From NCBI RefSeq assembly GCF_002215495.1, contig NZ_CP021378.1:2294764-2358763 (forward strand): 64,000 nucleotides of DNA, written 5' to 3'. Source of the DNA: Porphyrobacter sp. CACIAM 03H1 (GTDB taxonomy: Bacteria; Pseudomonadota; Alphaproteobacteria; Sphingomonadales; Sphingomonadaceae). Every line of letters begins with the position of its first letter. Positions within the stretch are counted from its first letter, which is position 1. This document shows, in pieces, positions 54,307 through 62,653 of the stretch. The translations under genes and the position numbers were made by a program. A model generated the notes under the pieces. The model was given only the letters and a program-made list of their open reading frames with translations, did not search any database and had not been told where the DNA came from.

Positions 54307-55226
54307 TCCGCCGCCTCCGGCAGCACCAGGTCCTCTGCCCGTGCCGCCTCGCGGTGGGCGACGAGGTCCATCCGGCCCCAGCGGAATTCGTGGACCAGTT
54401 CGCGCAGCTTGCCCGCCATCTTGGCGAGGCCGGTATAGTGCCGGAAGCGCGAGCGCAGCGGCGCGTGGCCGACGCGGGGCTGGTCGGGATCGACCTCCCA
54501 TGGGTGGAAATAGAACACCGCCGGGCGCTGGTCGCGGCGGTTGACCTGCCGGATCGCCCAGCGCGAGAAACCATAGGGCAGCACCCGGAAGAAGCCCCCT
54601 CCCCCTGCCGCCACGCGCCGTCCGCCGAGGATCGCGGTGGTCACCGGGATCTCGATCATCGAGGACCACGGCAGCGGGCGGAAGGCGAAGCGCGGCGCCT
54701 CGGGCCAGCCATAGTGATCGTGCACGATCGGCGCGACGCTGGAGGAATAGGCATAGCCCTGCTCGGCCAGCTCGGCGAAGGCCCAGGGGGTGCGGTGATC
54801 GATCGAGAAGCTCGGCGCACGGTAGCCGGTCACGGCCACGCCGGCGCAGTCCTCGATGATGGCGCGCGCCTTGCGGATGTCCTCGGCGAATTCCCTGCGG
54901 GTAAAGGTGAAGACCCGCGCATGGTCATAGCCGTGGCTGGCGATCTCGTGCCCGGCATCGACGATGCGGCGGATCATGTTGGGATGACGTCCGGCAACCC
55001 AACCCAACGTGAAGAAGGTCGCACTGACGTCGGCCTCGGCGAAAAGGTCGATCACGCGGTAGACATTGTCCTCCACGCGCGTCTTGATGCTGTCCCACTC
55101 GCCGCGCGCGATCACGTTCTCGAAGGCGCCGACCTGGAACCAGTCCTCGACATCGACCGACAGGCCGTTGACGATGCCGGATGCGGCAGGCGCGATGCCG
55201 GAGGGATCGGGAAAGGGCGCGTTCAT
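54303..55226 (-). CDS. Polysaccharide deacetylase, XrtA-associated (DUF3473)
   Basis: 307 residues. NodB-fold deacetylase with the metal Asp in LSVDVEDWFQVG, the EIASHGYDHARVF motif (His-x3-His) and YRAPSFSID. The C-terminal DUF3473 module (from RWAIRQVNRRDQRPAVFYFH) is the marker that ties it to exosortase loci. It removes acetyl groups from a surface polysaccharide, probably outside the cytoplasmic membrane, although no signal peptide is visible. Next gene upstream is the AAA ATPase, four bases away. Confidence 0.93.
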   Translation of the reverse strand: MNAPFPDPSGIAPAASGIVNGLSVDVEDWFQVGAFENVIARGEWDSIKTRVEDNVYRVIDLFAEADVSATFFTLGWVAGRHPNMIRRIVDAGHEIASHGYDHARVFTFTRREFAEDIRKARAIIEDCAGVAVTGYRAPSFSIDHRTPWAFAELAEQGYAYSSSVAPIVHDHYGWPEAPRFAFRPLPWSSMIEIPVTTAILGGRRVAAGGGGFFRVLPYGFSRWAIRQVNRRDQRPAVFYFHPWEVDPDQPRVGHAPLRSRFRHYTGLAKMAGKLRELVHEFRWGRMDLVAHREAARAEDLVLPEAAE

Positions 55227-55230
55227 GGCC

Positions 55231-56409
55231 TCAGGCGGCCCTGCGCGACGGGTCTTCCTCGAGCCACTCGATCAGCATGGTGAGCACGTGACGGAAGGAT
55301 TGCTCCTGCTCCTCGAGCCGCGCCTCGATCCGCTCGAGCGCGGTGGCGAGACGGGCTTCGGCGAGGGCTGCATCCTCCGGCGAGACGCCCTCGCCCGGTA
55401 CCGGGCGCTGGCCGAAGCCGGCCGCCTGCAATTCGCCGATCGCCGCTTCGAGCTCGGCGGTGCGGGCATCGCGCTCGGCAAGCAGCGCGGCGACCTCGGT
55501 CACGGGCAGGCTGCCCTGCGGCGCGGCGGGCACAGCCGCGGGGGCGGCGGCGGCGGGCGCGCTGCGCAGATCGCTGCCGGCGCGCGCGCCGCGGTTCTGG
55601 TCGGCGGCCATTTCGGCAATCACGTCGTCGAGCATGGCGAGGCTCAGCTCGGAACGCTCCTCGATCGCGCCGAGCAGCAGCAGGCGGTTCATCACCTGGT
55701 TCACCCGGCGCGGAATGCCGCCTGTGTGACGGTAGAGCGCATCCAGCAGCCCCGCCTCAAAGCCGGGACGCCCGTTCCACCCGACATGGGCGAGACGGTG
55801 GCAGATGTAGTTCTCGAGCTCGCTCGCATCGAGCGCCTCGAGGTGATGCGAGGCGATGATGCGCTGGCGCAGCTGTTCGAGCCCGGGGTGATGGGCAAGC
55901 GTGCGGCGGAACTCGGGCTGGCCGAGCAGCAGGCTCTGGAGCAGTGGGTGCGAGCCGAGCTGGAAGTTCGACAGCATCCGCAGTTCCTCGAGCGCGGTCA
56001 GCTCGAGGTTCTGGCATTCGTCCACCACCAGCAGGCAGCGCCGTCCGGCGCGCGCCTCGTCCTGGAGGAAACGTTCGATCGCGCCCAGCGCAGCGGCCTT
56101 GTCGTGGCCCTCGACCGCCAGGCCGAAGGCTTGCGCAACCACGTGCACGATCTCCGCCCCGTCGAGCGCCGAGGTGACGACCTGCGCCACAGTGAGCGCC
56201 GCCGGGTCGATCCGCTCCATCAGGTGCGCGACCAGCGTCGATTTGCCCGCGCCCACCTCGCCGGTGATGACGATGAAGCCCTCACCTTGGCCGAGACCGT
56301 AGCCGAGATAGCTCATGGCCTTACGGTGGCTGATGCTCTCGAAGTAGAATTGCGGATCGGGGGTCAGCTGGAAGGGTCGCCCGCTGAAGCCGTAGAACTG
56401 TTCGTACAT
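55231..56409 (-). CDS. AAA ATPase of the XrtA locus (TIGR03015-like)
   Basis: 392 residues. ExeA-type ATPase with MYEQFYGFSGRPFQLTPDP at the start, Walker A GEVGAGKST, Walker B CLLVVDECQNL, and GIPRRVNQVMNRLLLLG near the sensor 2 position. The C-terminal 100 residues are coiled-coil-like (AERDARTAELEAAIGELQ). Expected to power or regulate export and assembly; cytoplasmic. Between the beta-barrel and deacetylase genes. Confidence 0.92.
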   Translation of the reverse strand: MYEQFYGFSGRPFQLTPDPQFYFESISHRKAMSYLGYGLGQGEGFIVITGEVGAGKSTLVAHLMERIDPAALTVAQVVTSALDGAEIVHVVAQAFGLAVEGHDKAAALGAIERFLQDEARAGRRCLLVVDECQNLELTALEELRMLSNFQLGSHPLLQSLLLGQPEFRRTLAHHPGLEQLRQRIIASHHLEALDASELENYICHRLAHVGWNGRPGFEAGLLDALYRHTGGIPRRVNQVMNRLLLLGAIEERSELSLAMLDDVIAEMAADQNRGARAGSDLRSAPAAAAPAAVPAAPQGSLPVTEVAALLAERDARTAELEAAIGELQAAGFGQRPVPGEGVSPEDAALAEARLATALERIEARLEEQEQSFRHVLTMLIEWLEEDPSRRAA

Positions 56410-56423
56410 GAGCCGCTTACCCC

Positions 56424-58076
56424 TCAGAAATTGTAGCGCAGACCGACCAGCGCGGTGGCGAAGGCGAAGTCCTGGGCGGTGAACTCGCTGTCGAAGTAAT
56501 CGACCGCGATCGCTGCCCGGCCCACGAGGCGCTGGGTGATCGACTGGTTGTAGGCGAAGGTGCCGCCCACGGCGGTGACATTGTCGTTGGCCCCCGCCCC
56601 GTCGAACCAGTTGACGTAGGCGTTGGTGGTGATGCTGGCGGCCTGTCCGATCTCGCGGGTGAGGCCGCCGATGACGTAATAGGTCTCGTCGGTGAGCCCG
56701 TTGACGGGCGCAAGCGCCGTGCCGGCCGCCGCGATGAAGGTGCGCCGGTCGTAGCCCGCGCCGAGCGCCGCGGTGGTACGGCCCATGATGCGCTGGTAGG
56801 ACGCGCGCACCCCGCGGCCGCGGAACGCCGCCGAACGGGTCGAACCGAGGCCGCCGATCACCGATTGCCCCTCGGTGCCGGTGACGAGGCCGCCGAAATC
56901 GCCGGTGACGGGATTGCGGATCGCCTGGAAGTCGCTGTCGAGCCCCGCGAGGGCGTTGTTCAGCACCCCGCCGAAGCCGCTCACCCCGTCATAGGCCGAA
57001 AGCGCGAAGGCGCTGCGCTGGCTGGGGACATAGGTGAAGGTGCCGTAATAGGTGGTCGAATCGTAACGCCGCCCGACCGCCGCCTGGAGGTTGGTGCGCG
57101 ACGAGGGGCGCCACAGCACGCCCACGTCCCACAGCAGCCCGTCGACATCGAAGGCGATCCGGCGCGGCGCGGTGGGGTCGGTCACGAAACGGCCGTCGGC
57201 GCCGATCACAGGATTGCCGTTGGCATCGCGCACCGCATCACGGCTGGAGATCTCGACATCCTCGTAGCCCGCACCTGCCACGAGCGCGAGGCTGGGCGAG
57301 ATCGGAACGGTCACATCGCCGCGCACATAAAGGTCGCGCACGCGCTGGTCGAGATTGCCGATGTCTTCCTGGAAGCCCCCCGCCGTTACCGCAAGGCCGA
57401 CCGGCAGCACGGTGTCGGGGCGCACCCCGGCGCGCAGCTGGCCGAGATAGGTCACGCTGTCGTCGAACACGTCGACGGCGTTGCCCGCCTGGGTGACGAG
57501 GGCGTTGTCGGCCTCGAAACGGTTGTACCCGATGCGGCCCACGCCCTGCACGTCGACATCGCCGACGCGGGTGTTGAGGCTCGGCCCGGCATAGGCGGAA
57601 TAGATGCGGCTCTCGGCATCCTCGCGCACCAGCGGGTTGGCGCTGGTGCCGCCGCCGGCATCGATCCGGGTGCGCGAGGCCAGACCGCCCGCCTCGAGGC
57701 TCAGGGTATTCGGGACCAGCGAAAGCGTCGTGCGGGCGATGCCGCTGATCGTGTCGCTGTCGATGCTGTCGTCGCCGTAGCCGATGTTGCGCTCGTAGCG
57801 CAGCGAGACCGCCGCGCCGCTGTTGCGGCCCTGGACGTTGATGTCCACGCCCGCCGCGATCTGGGTGAAGGTGACCACATCGTTGCCGGGGCTGAGCTCG
57901 GCCGAGACGACCTGGCCGACCTCGATATAGGGCTGGACCACGCGGTTCGACCGCTGGCCGGGGGTGCCGCCCCCCTGCCCCCGACCCTGATCCTGAGCGA
58001 TCGCCGGGGCGCCGCCGACCGCCACGAGGACGGCGGCGATCAGCCCGGCTGCGAAGTTGCGGGGACGCATCATCAT
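56424..58076 (-). CDS. Outer-membrane beta-barrel protein of the XrtA locus (TIGR03016-like)
   Basis: 550 residues. Signal peptide (FAAGLIAAVLVAVGGAPAIA), a Gly/Gln-rich linker, then amphipathic beta strands throughout and a C-terminal LVGLRYNF whose final Phe is the BAM signal. It probably forms the outer-membrane channel or a surface barrel for the polysaccharide. Three consecutive ATG codons (58070-58076) blur the start by two residues, with GGGGAA immediately before. Overlaps the kinase stop. Confidence 0.88.
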   Translation of the reverse strand: MMMRPRNFAAGLIAAVLVAVGGAPAIAQDQGRGQGGGTPGQRSNRVVQPYIEVGQVVSAELSPGNDVVTFTQIAAGVDINVQGRNSGAAVSLRYERNIGYGDDSIDSDTISGIARTTLSLVPNTLSLEAGGLASRTRIDAGGGTSANPLVREDAESRIYSAYAGPSLNTRVGDVDVQGVGRIGYNRFEADNALVTQAGNAVDVFDDSVTYLGQLRAGVRPDTVLPVGLAVTAGGFQEDIGNLDQRVRDLYVRGDVTVPISPSLALVAGAGYEDVEISSRDAVRDANGNPVIGADGRFVTDPTAPRRIAFDVDGLLWDVGVLWRPSSRTNLQAAVGRRYDSTTYYGTFTYVPSQRSAFALSAYDGVSGFGGVLNNALAGLDSDFQAIRNPVTGDFGGLVTGTEGQSVIGGLGSTRSAAFRGRGVRASYQRIMGRTTAALGAGYDRRTFIAAAGTALAPVNGLTDETYYVIGGLTREIGQAASITTNAYVNWFDGAGANDNVTAVGGTFAYNQSITQRLVGRAAIAVDYFDSEFTAQDFAFATALVGLRYNF

Positions 58077-59044
58077 TTCCCCTTCGGTCCGTAGGAGCCG
58101 AAGCGCCGGCCCGAGGGGCTGTAGCGCGCGGCGTTGAGAAGCAGCTTGATGTCGCCGCAGGCCGAAAGCAGCTGCTGCGCATCCTCGAGCGCGGCGCGGC
58201 TGGTCTCGTCGGCGCGCACCACCAGCAGCGCCTGGCCCACATGCTGGGCGAGCTCGGCAGCGGGCGACGCGGCGAGCGCGGGCGGCGTGTCGAAGATCAC
58301 GATCCGCTCGCCCGACCCGGCGGTGAGGCGATCCAGCACCTCTGCGGTGCGGGTGCTGGCAAGCCATTCGGCATCGCGCGCGCTGGCGGTGCCGGCGGGG
58401 AGCACGAACAGGCCCTCGATATCGGTGCGGATCACGAGGCTCTCGGGCAGGATCGAGGGATCGGCGAGCGCATCCATCAGGCCCTGCTCGGCTTCGATCC
58501 CGAGCCGCGCGGTCACGCTCGGCTTGACTACGTCGGCATCGACCAGCAGCACCTCGATCCCGCGCTCGGCGGCGAGCGCGATGGCGAGGTTGGTGGCGCA
58601 ATAGGTCTTGCCCTCGCCCGGATGGGGCGAGCACACGAGGATGCGGCGCGACAACGCGCTCTCGTCGGCGCGGGCATCGGCGAGCAGCTCGCGCTTAACG
58701 ATGCGGAACTCCTCGAGAAGGCCGGTCACCGGGTCCTCGGGCACGATCAGCCCGCCGTCGCGCAGGTGATCGCGGTCAATCGCGGCATGGGGACCGCAGA
58801 ATGCAACGGCCTGCGGGGCCGGATGGGCCGGAGCGGCCTTCTGTGCCGGCGCGGGGGTGCCCTGAGGCTGCGGCGCGGGTGCAGCGGGACGGCGCAGGCC
58901 GGGCGGCACCGGCGGCACATCGAACGGCACGGGCGGCAGCTTGACCCCCGATGCCCGCGGATCGAGGCCGTAAGCCGCATCCGCCCGCTCGAACAGCGAT
59001 GCCGGCCGTGCACCCTCGCGGTTGATCTTGCCCTGATCGGTCAT
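58073..59044 (-). CDS. CpsD/CapB-type bacterial tyrosine kinase of the XrtA locus
   Basis: 323 residues. A proline-rich N-terminal linker precedes a P-loop domain: Walker A CSPHPGEGKTYCATNLA, Walker A' VLLVDADVVKPS, Walker B RIVIFDTPPAL. In BY-kinases a C-terminal tyrosine cluster is autophosphorylated; here only two tyrosines remain (YSPSGRRFGSYG). It partners the chain-length regulator encoded 15 bases upstream to control polymer length. Confidence 0.92.
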   Translation of the reverse strand: MTDQGKINREGARPASLFERADAAYGLDPRASGVKLPPVPFDVPPVPPGLRRPAAPAPQPQGTPAPAQKAAPAHPAPQAVAFCGPHAAIDRDHLRDGGLIVPEDPVTGLLEEFRIVKRELLADARADESALSRRILVCSPHPGEGKTYCATNLAIALAAERGIEVLLVDADVVKPSVTARLGIEAEQGLMDALADPSILPESLVIRTDIEGLFVLPAGTASARDAEWLASTRTAEVLDRLTAGSGERIVIFDTPPALAASPAAELAQHVGQALLVVRADETSRAALEDAQQLLSACGDIKLLLNAARYSPSGRRFGSYGPKGK

Positions 59045-59059
59045 CGTCTTTTCCCGTCC

Positions 59060-60580
59060 TCAGGCCATCGTCCCGACCGAGACGATCTCGATCGCGAGCA
59101 GGATCACGAACATCGCGGCAAGGCCGCCGCAGGCCCCGGCAAACTGCTTGAGCCGCCGCCGCTCGGTCACCCGCGCGGCATCGGAAACGGTCAGCGAGAT
59201 CGCGCCGATCACCGGCAGATCGAAGGCGCGTTCGAGCTTCTGCGGCGTGGCGAAGCTCGACTTGAGCTGGCCCATCGCATAGGCCGCCGCCACCCCTGCG
59301 CCGAGCCCGACCACCAGCACGCCGAGCAGCAGCAGCGGCCGGTTGGGCGCGGCGGGCTTCTGCGGCACGGTGGGCTGCTGGATGATGTCGAAGCGGAACT
59401 GGCTGGCCTTGTCCTCGACCTTGCCGCGGGTACGCAGCGCCTCGCGGTCCTGCAGCAGCTTTTCGTAGTTCTGGCGCAGCACGTCATAGTCGCGGCTGAT
59501 GCGGTTGGCCTCGGCGGCGACCGCGGGCTCGCTGGCCTGGCTCGCCATCAGCGCGGCGAAATTGCTCTGGAGCGCGGCGCGGCGGGCCTGGAGCGCCTCC
59601 ACGCTGGCCTGCCGCTCGGAACGGATCGCGATCAGCGAGGCATAGGCCGGGTTGGGCGTGCCGCCCGCGTCCTCGCCCGCGCCTGCGGCCTGCTTGGCGA
59701 GCAGCGCGACCTGCCGGTTCATCGCCACGATGTCGGGGTGGCTGTCGGTCAGCCCGCGCGCGCGCAGTTCGGCGAGCTGGGTCTGGGCCTGGAGCAGCGC
59801 GGCGCGCGGGCCGCTGGCCTGCGGGCCGCCGGCAAGCGAGCGCGGGGTGCTGGCGAGCTGGGCGGAGATCGCCGCCAGCCCGCTTTCCGCCGCCGCCAGA
59901 TCGGCATCGACGTTGCGCAGTTCGGTGCGCGCCTGCTGTACCTTGTTCGACAGACTCTCCGAACCGCCGACGAGATCGGGATACTGCGCCTCGAAGGCAA
60001 GGCGGCGCTGTTCGGCCTGTTCGAGCTCGAGCTTGCGCTCGTCGAGCTGGCGGTCGAGATCGCCGATCGCGGTGCTGATCCCGGTGCGGTTGCCGATCAC
60101 GTGCTCCTCGCGCAGGATGTCGAGCAGCTTCTGCACCACATCGCGCGCGAGCACCGCGTTCTCGGCATCGCCGAGGTCGCCGCGCCCGATCTCGGCGGTG
60201 ATCTCGAACAGGTTGTCCTGCTCGCTGGTCACCTTCACCTTCTTTTCCAGCTCGGCGATAGCGGCATCGAGCGCGCCGCGCTCGGTGATGCCTTCGCCGA
60301 GGCGGGTCGAGGTGATGACCTTCTCGAGGTTCTTGGCGCTCGAGAGCGTCTGGCGCACCCGCATGATCTCTTCCTTGCCGTCACCGGCAATGCCGAGCTG
60401 CTTGGAGAGCACGTCCTGCACGTCGACATAGACGCGCGCCTTGGATTCGTACGTGTTGGGGATCATCGCGATCACAAGCCAGCCCAGCAGGCACACGCCC
60501 CAGGCGGTCGCGATCGCGATCCAGCGCCGGTGCCAGACCGACCACAGCGCGGCGCGCAGCTCGTCGAAGATCTCGCTCAT
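59060..60580 (-). CDS. Chain-length regulator (Wzz/GumC family), XrtA-associated
   Basis: 506 residues. N-terminal transmembrane helix (ATAWGVCLLGWLVIAMIPNT), a long periplasmic coiled-coil region with EQDNLFEITAEIG and AEQRRLAFEAQYPD, a second helix near NRPLLLLGVLVVGLGAGVAA, and another C-terminal one (LAAMFVILLAIEIVSV). The family sets polysaccharide length and couples the kinase to the outer-membrane exporter. Confidence 0.92.
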   Translation of the reverse strand: MSEIFDELRAALWSVWHRRWIAIATAWGVCLLGWLVIAMIPNTYESKARVYVDVQDVLSKQLGIAGDGKEEIMRVRQTLSSAKNLEKVITSTRLGEGITERGALDAAIAELEKKVKVTSEQDNLFEITAEIGRGDLGDAENAVLARDVVQKLLDILREEHVIGNRTGISTAIGDLDRQLDERKLELEQAEQRRLAFEAQYPDLVGGSESLSNKVQQARTELRNVDADLAAAESGLAAISAQLASTPRSLAGGPQASGPRAALLQAQTQLAELRARGLTDSHPDIVAMNRQVALLAKQAAGAGEDAGGTPNPAYASLIAIRSERQASVEALQARRAALQSNFAALMASQASEPAVAAEANRISRDYDVLRQNYEKLLQDREALRTRGKVEDKASQFRFDIIQQPTVPQKPAAPNRPLLLLGVLVVGLGAGVAAAYAMGQLKSSFATPQKLERAFDLPVIGAISLTVSDAARVTERRRLKQFAGACGGLAAMFVILLAIEIVSVGTMA

Positions 60581-60595
60581 GCCCCCGCGCGCCCC

Positions 60596-61237
60596 TTAGA
60601 ACCGGCTTTCGGGAATAATGATGGTGTCGCCGGGCTTGAGCATGACATTGGCGCTGGAATCGCCCTTGCGGATGAGATCGGACAGGCGCAGGCGGTATTC
60701 GACCTGGGTGCCCTTCTCGCGGTCGAGACGGATCAGCTTGGCGCGGTTGCCGGCGGCGAATTCGCCGAGGCCGCCCACGGCGATCATCGCGTCGAGCGCC
60801 GTCATGTTGGCGCGGAACGGCAGCGAGGCGGGCTGCGGGGTCGCGCCGATAATGCGCACCTGCTGGGTGAAATTGCCTTCCGGCGTGTTGACGATCACCG
60901 AGACTATCGGCTGCTCGATATACTTCGACAGCTCGCCGGCGATGTAGTCCTGCAGCTGGGTCGCCGTCTTGCCCACCGCCGGGATGTCCTGCACCAGCGG
61001 GATGGTGAGACGCCCGTCGGGGCGCACGCGCACCTTGTCTGCGCTGAGTTCGGGGTTGCGCCAGACGTGGATGGTGATCTCGTCCAAGGGCCCGATGGTG
61101 TATTCCTCGGACGGCGCGACGGAGCCGTCGCCGTAGCTTGCCGGGGGCAGCTGCTTGCCCCCGCCCGCGCAGGCCCCCAGCAGGGCCGAAGCAAGGCCGA
61201 GAGCCGCGAGGTGCTTGAGAGGCGGACGATGAAACAT
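60596..61237 (-). CDS. Polysaccharide export lipoprotein (Wza/EpsE family), XrtA-associated
   Basis: 213 residues. Lipobox LLGAC follows a signal peptide, then the polysaccharide biosynthesis/export domain (YTIGPLDEITIHVWRNPELS, then RPDGRLTIPLVQDIPAVG) and an SLBB-like region ending in LKPGDTIIIPESRF. Forms the outer-membrane channel with the chain-length regulator. Start ATG 61237. A 189-base gap to the PLP decarboxylase gene precedes it. Confidence 0.93.
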   Translation of the reverse strand: MFHRPPLKHLAALGLASALLGACAGGGKQLPPASYGDGSVAPSEEYTIGPLDEITIHVWRNPELSADKVRVRPDGRLTIPLVQDIPAVGKTATQLQDYIAGELSKYIEQPIVSVIVNTPEGNFTQQVRIIGATPQPASLPFRANMTALDAMIAVGGLGEFAAGNRAKLIRLDREKGTQVEYRLRLSDLIRKGDSSANVMLKPGDTIIIPESRF

Positions 61238-61426
61238 CGGTTATGGATCCTTGGCCGTTCCTGGGTGGGGCCCCGTTAACCCGCAGGAGCGACCTGCGAC
61301 ACGAAAGCGCCCGGATATCGGGGCTCTTGTCGCCGGAAATGGTGAACATCTGGTTAGTTATACAGCGCCAAAACCGGCCCCATCCCGGATCGGGACAGCG
61401 CCCCGGCAGGGGTTAACGGCGCGTGC
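61238..61426 (-). promoter_or_regulatory. Putative promoter region of the XrtA export operon
   Basis: 189 non-coding bases upstream of the export lipoprotein. On the minus strand TATAAC (61357-61362 on plus) could be a -10 element, but I find no convincing -35. A TCCCG-GAT-CGGGA palindrome lies at about 61384-61396. Confidence 0.25.
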
Positions 61427-62653
61427 TCAGACGAGCATTTCGGCGGCCGGACCGTGACCTAGAAATGCGCTCGGGGAGGCGCTGGCGCCATAGGCGCCGG
61501 CGCAGAACACCGCGACCAGATCGCCGACCTCGGCGCGGGGCATCATGGCATTGTCGGCAAGCCGGTCGAGCGGAGTGCACAGGCAGCCGACGATGTTCAC
61601 TTCCTCCGTCGGTTCCGCCCCGTAACGGGTTGCAATCGCCGAAGGATAGTTGCGGCGCACCACCGTGCCGAAATTGCCCGAAGCGGCCAGCTGGTGGTGG
61701 AGGCCCCCGTCGGTGACGAGGAAGGTCGTCCCGTGGCTCTCCTTGCGGTCGATCACGCGGCAGAGATAGACCCCCGCCTCGCCCACGAGGTAGCGGCCGA
61801 GCTCCATGCAAAGTTCGGTATCGGCCAGTTCGGGCGGCAGGTCCGCGACCCGCTCTGCCAGCCCCGCGCCGACGCGCTCCAGATCGACCGGCGTGTCGCC
61901 GGGGAAGTAGGGAATACCGAGGCCGCCGCCCATGTTGAGTTTGGGACAGGCATGGCCGATCGCGCGGGTCAGCTCGGCGGCAAGCGCGAGGACATTCGCC
62001 TGCGCCTCGATGATGGCGTCGGCAGACAGGGTCTGGCTGCCGGTGAAGATGTGCAGGCCCCGCCACTCGGCCCCTGCGGCGATGAGGTGGCGGGCGAGCG
62101 CCGGAACGCGATCGGCATCGATGCCGAACTGCTTGGCTCCGCCGCCCATCTTCATCCCCGATCCGGTCATCACGAAAGAGGGATTGACCCGGATCGCGAT
62201 GCGCGGGCGCACGCCGAGGCGCTCGCCGATCGCCAGCGCACGCGCGCCCTCGCCCTCGCTCTCGCAATTAAGCGTCACACCGGCGCGGATCGCGGCTTCC
62301 AGCTCGTCGTCCCGCTTGCCCGGGCCGGCAAAGCTGATCCGGCGCGGGTCGATGCCGACCGCCATGCACAGCGCCAGCTCGCCCGCCGAGGCGATGTCGA
62401 AGCCGTCGACGAGAGGCGCCATGTGGCCGATCACCGCGAGATGCGGGTTGGCCTTGACCGCGAAATTGACCCCGACGCGCGCTGGCAGGGCCGCCCGCAG
62501 CGCCGCCACCCGTGCATCGAGGTGGGCGCGCGAATAGACGAACAGCGGTGTGCGCCCGGCTTCCGCGACAAGCTCGCTCGCGCGGCGCCCGCCGATGGCG
62601 AGCTCGCCGTCGATCGTCTCGTAACCGGCGGGGATGGGGCCGACGGGCTTCAT
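61427..62653 (-). CDS. Pyridoxal-dependent decarboxylase, XrtA-associated (TIGR03099-like)
   Basis: 408 residues, fold type III like diaminopimelate and ornithine decarboxylases. PLP-binding Lys is in VGVNFAVKANPHL (Lys67); substrate-side motifs are LNMGGGLGIPYFPGD, CMELGRYLVGEAG and VFCAGAYGASASPS. The substrate is probably a diamino acid for the acyl-CoA ligase that follows upstream; this pair is typical of XrtA clusters. ATG 62653 overlaps the ligase stop (ATGA). Confidence 0.92.
   Translation of the reverse strand: MKPVGPIPAGYETIDGELAIGGRRASELVAEAGRTPLFVYSRAHLDARVAALRAALPARVGVNFAVKANPHLAVIGHMAPLVDGFDIASAGELALCMAVGIDPRRISFAGPGKRDDELEAAIRAGVTLNCESEGEGARALAIGERLGVRPRIAIRVNPSFVMTGSGMKMGGGAKQFGIDADRVPALARHLIAAGAEWRGLHIFTGSQTLSADAIIEAQANVLALAAELTRAIGHACPKLNMGGGLGIPYFPGDTPVDLERVGAGLAERVADLPPELADTELCMELGRYLVGEAGVYLCRVIDRKESHGTTFLVTDGGLHHQLAASGNFGTVVRRNYPSAIATRYGAEPTEEVNIVGCLCTPLDRLADNAMMPRAEVGDLVAVFCAGAYGASASPSAFLGHGPAAEMLV

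Noticed and set aside
58241..61279. Open frame of 1012 codons antisense to the kinase, chain-length and export genes
   Set aside because: Antisense shadow; three recognised XrtA-locus genes lie on the other strand with conserved motifs.
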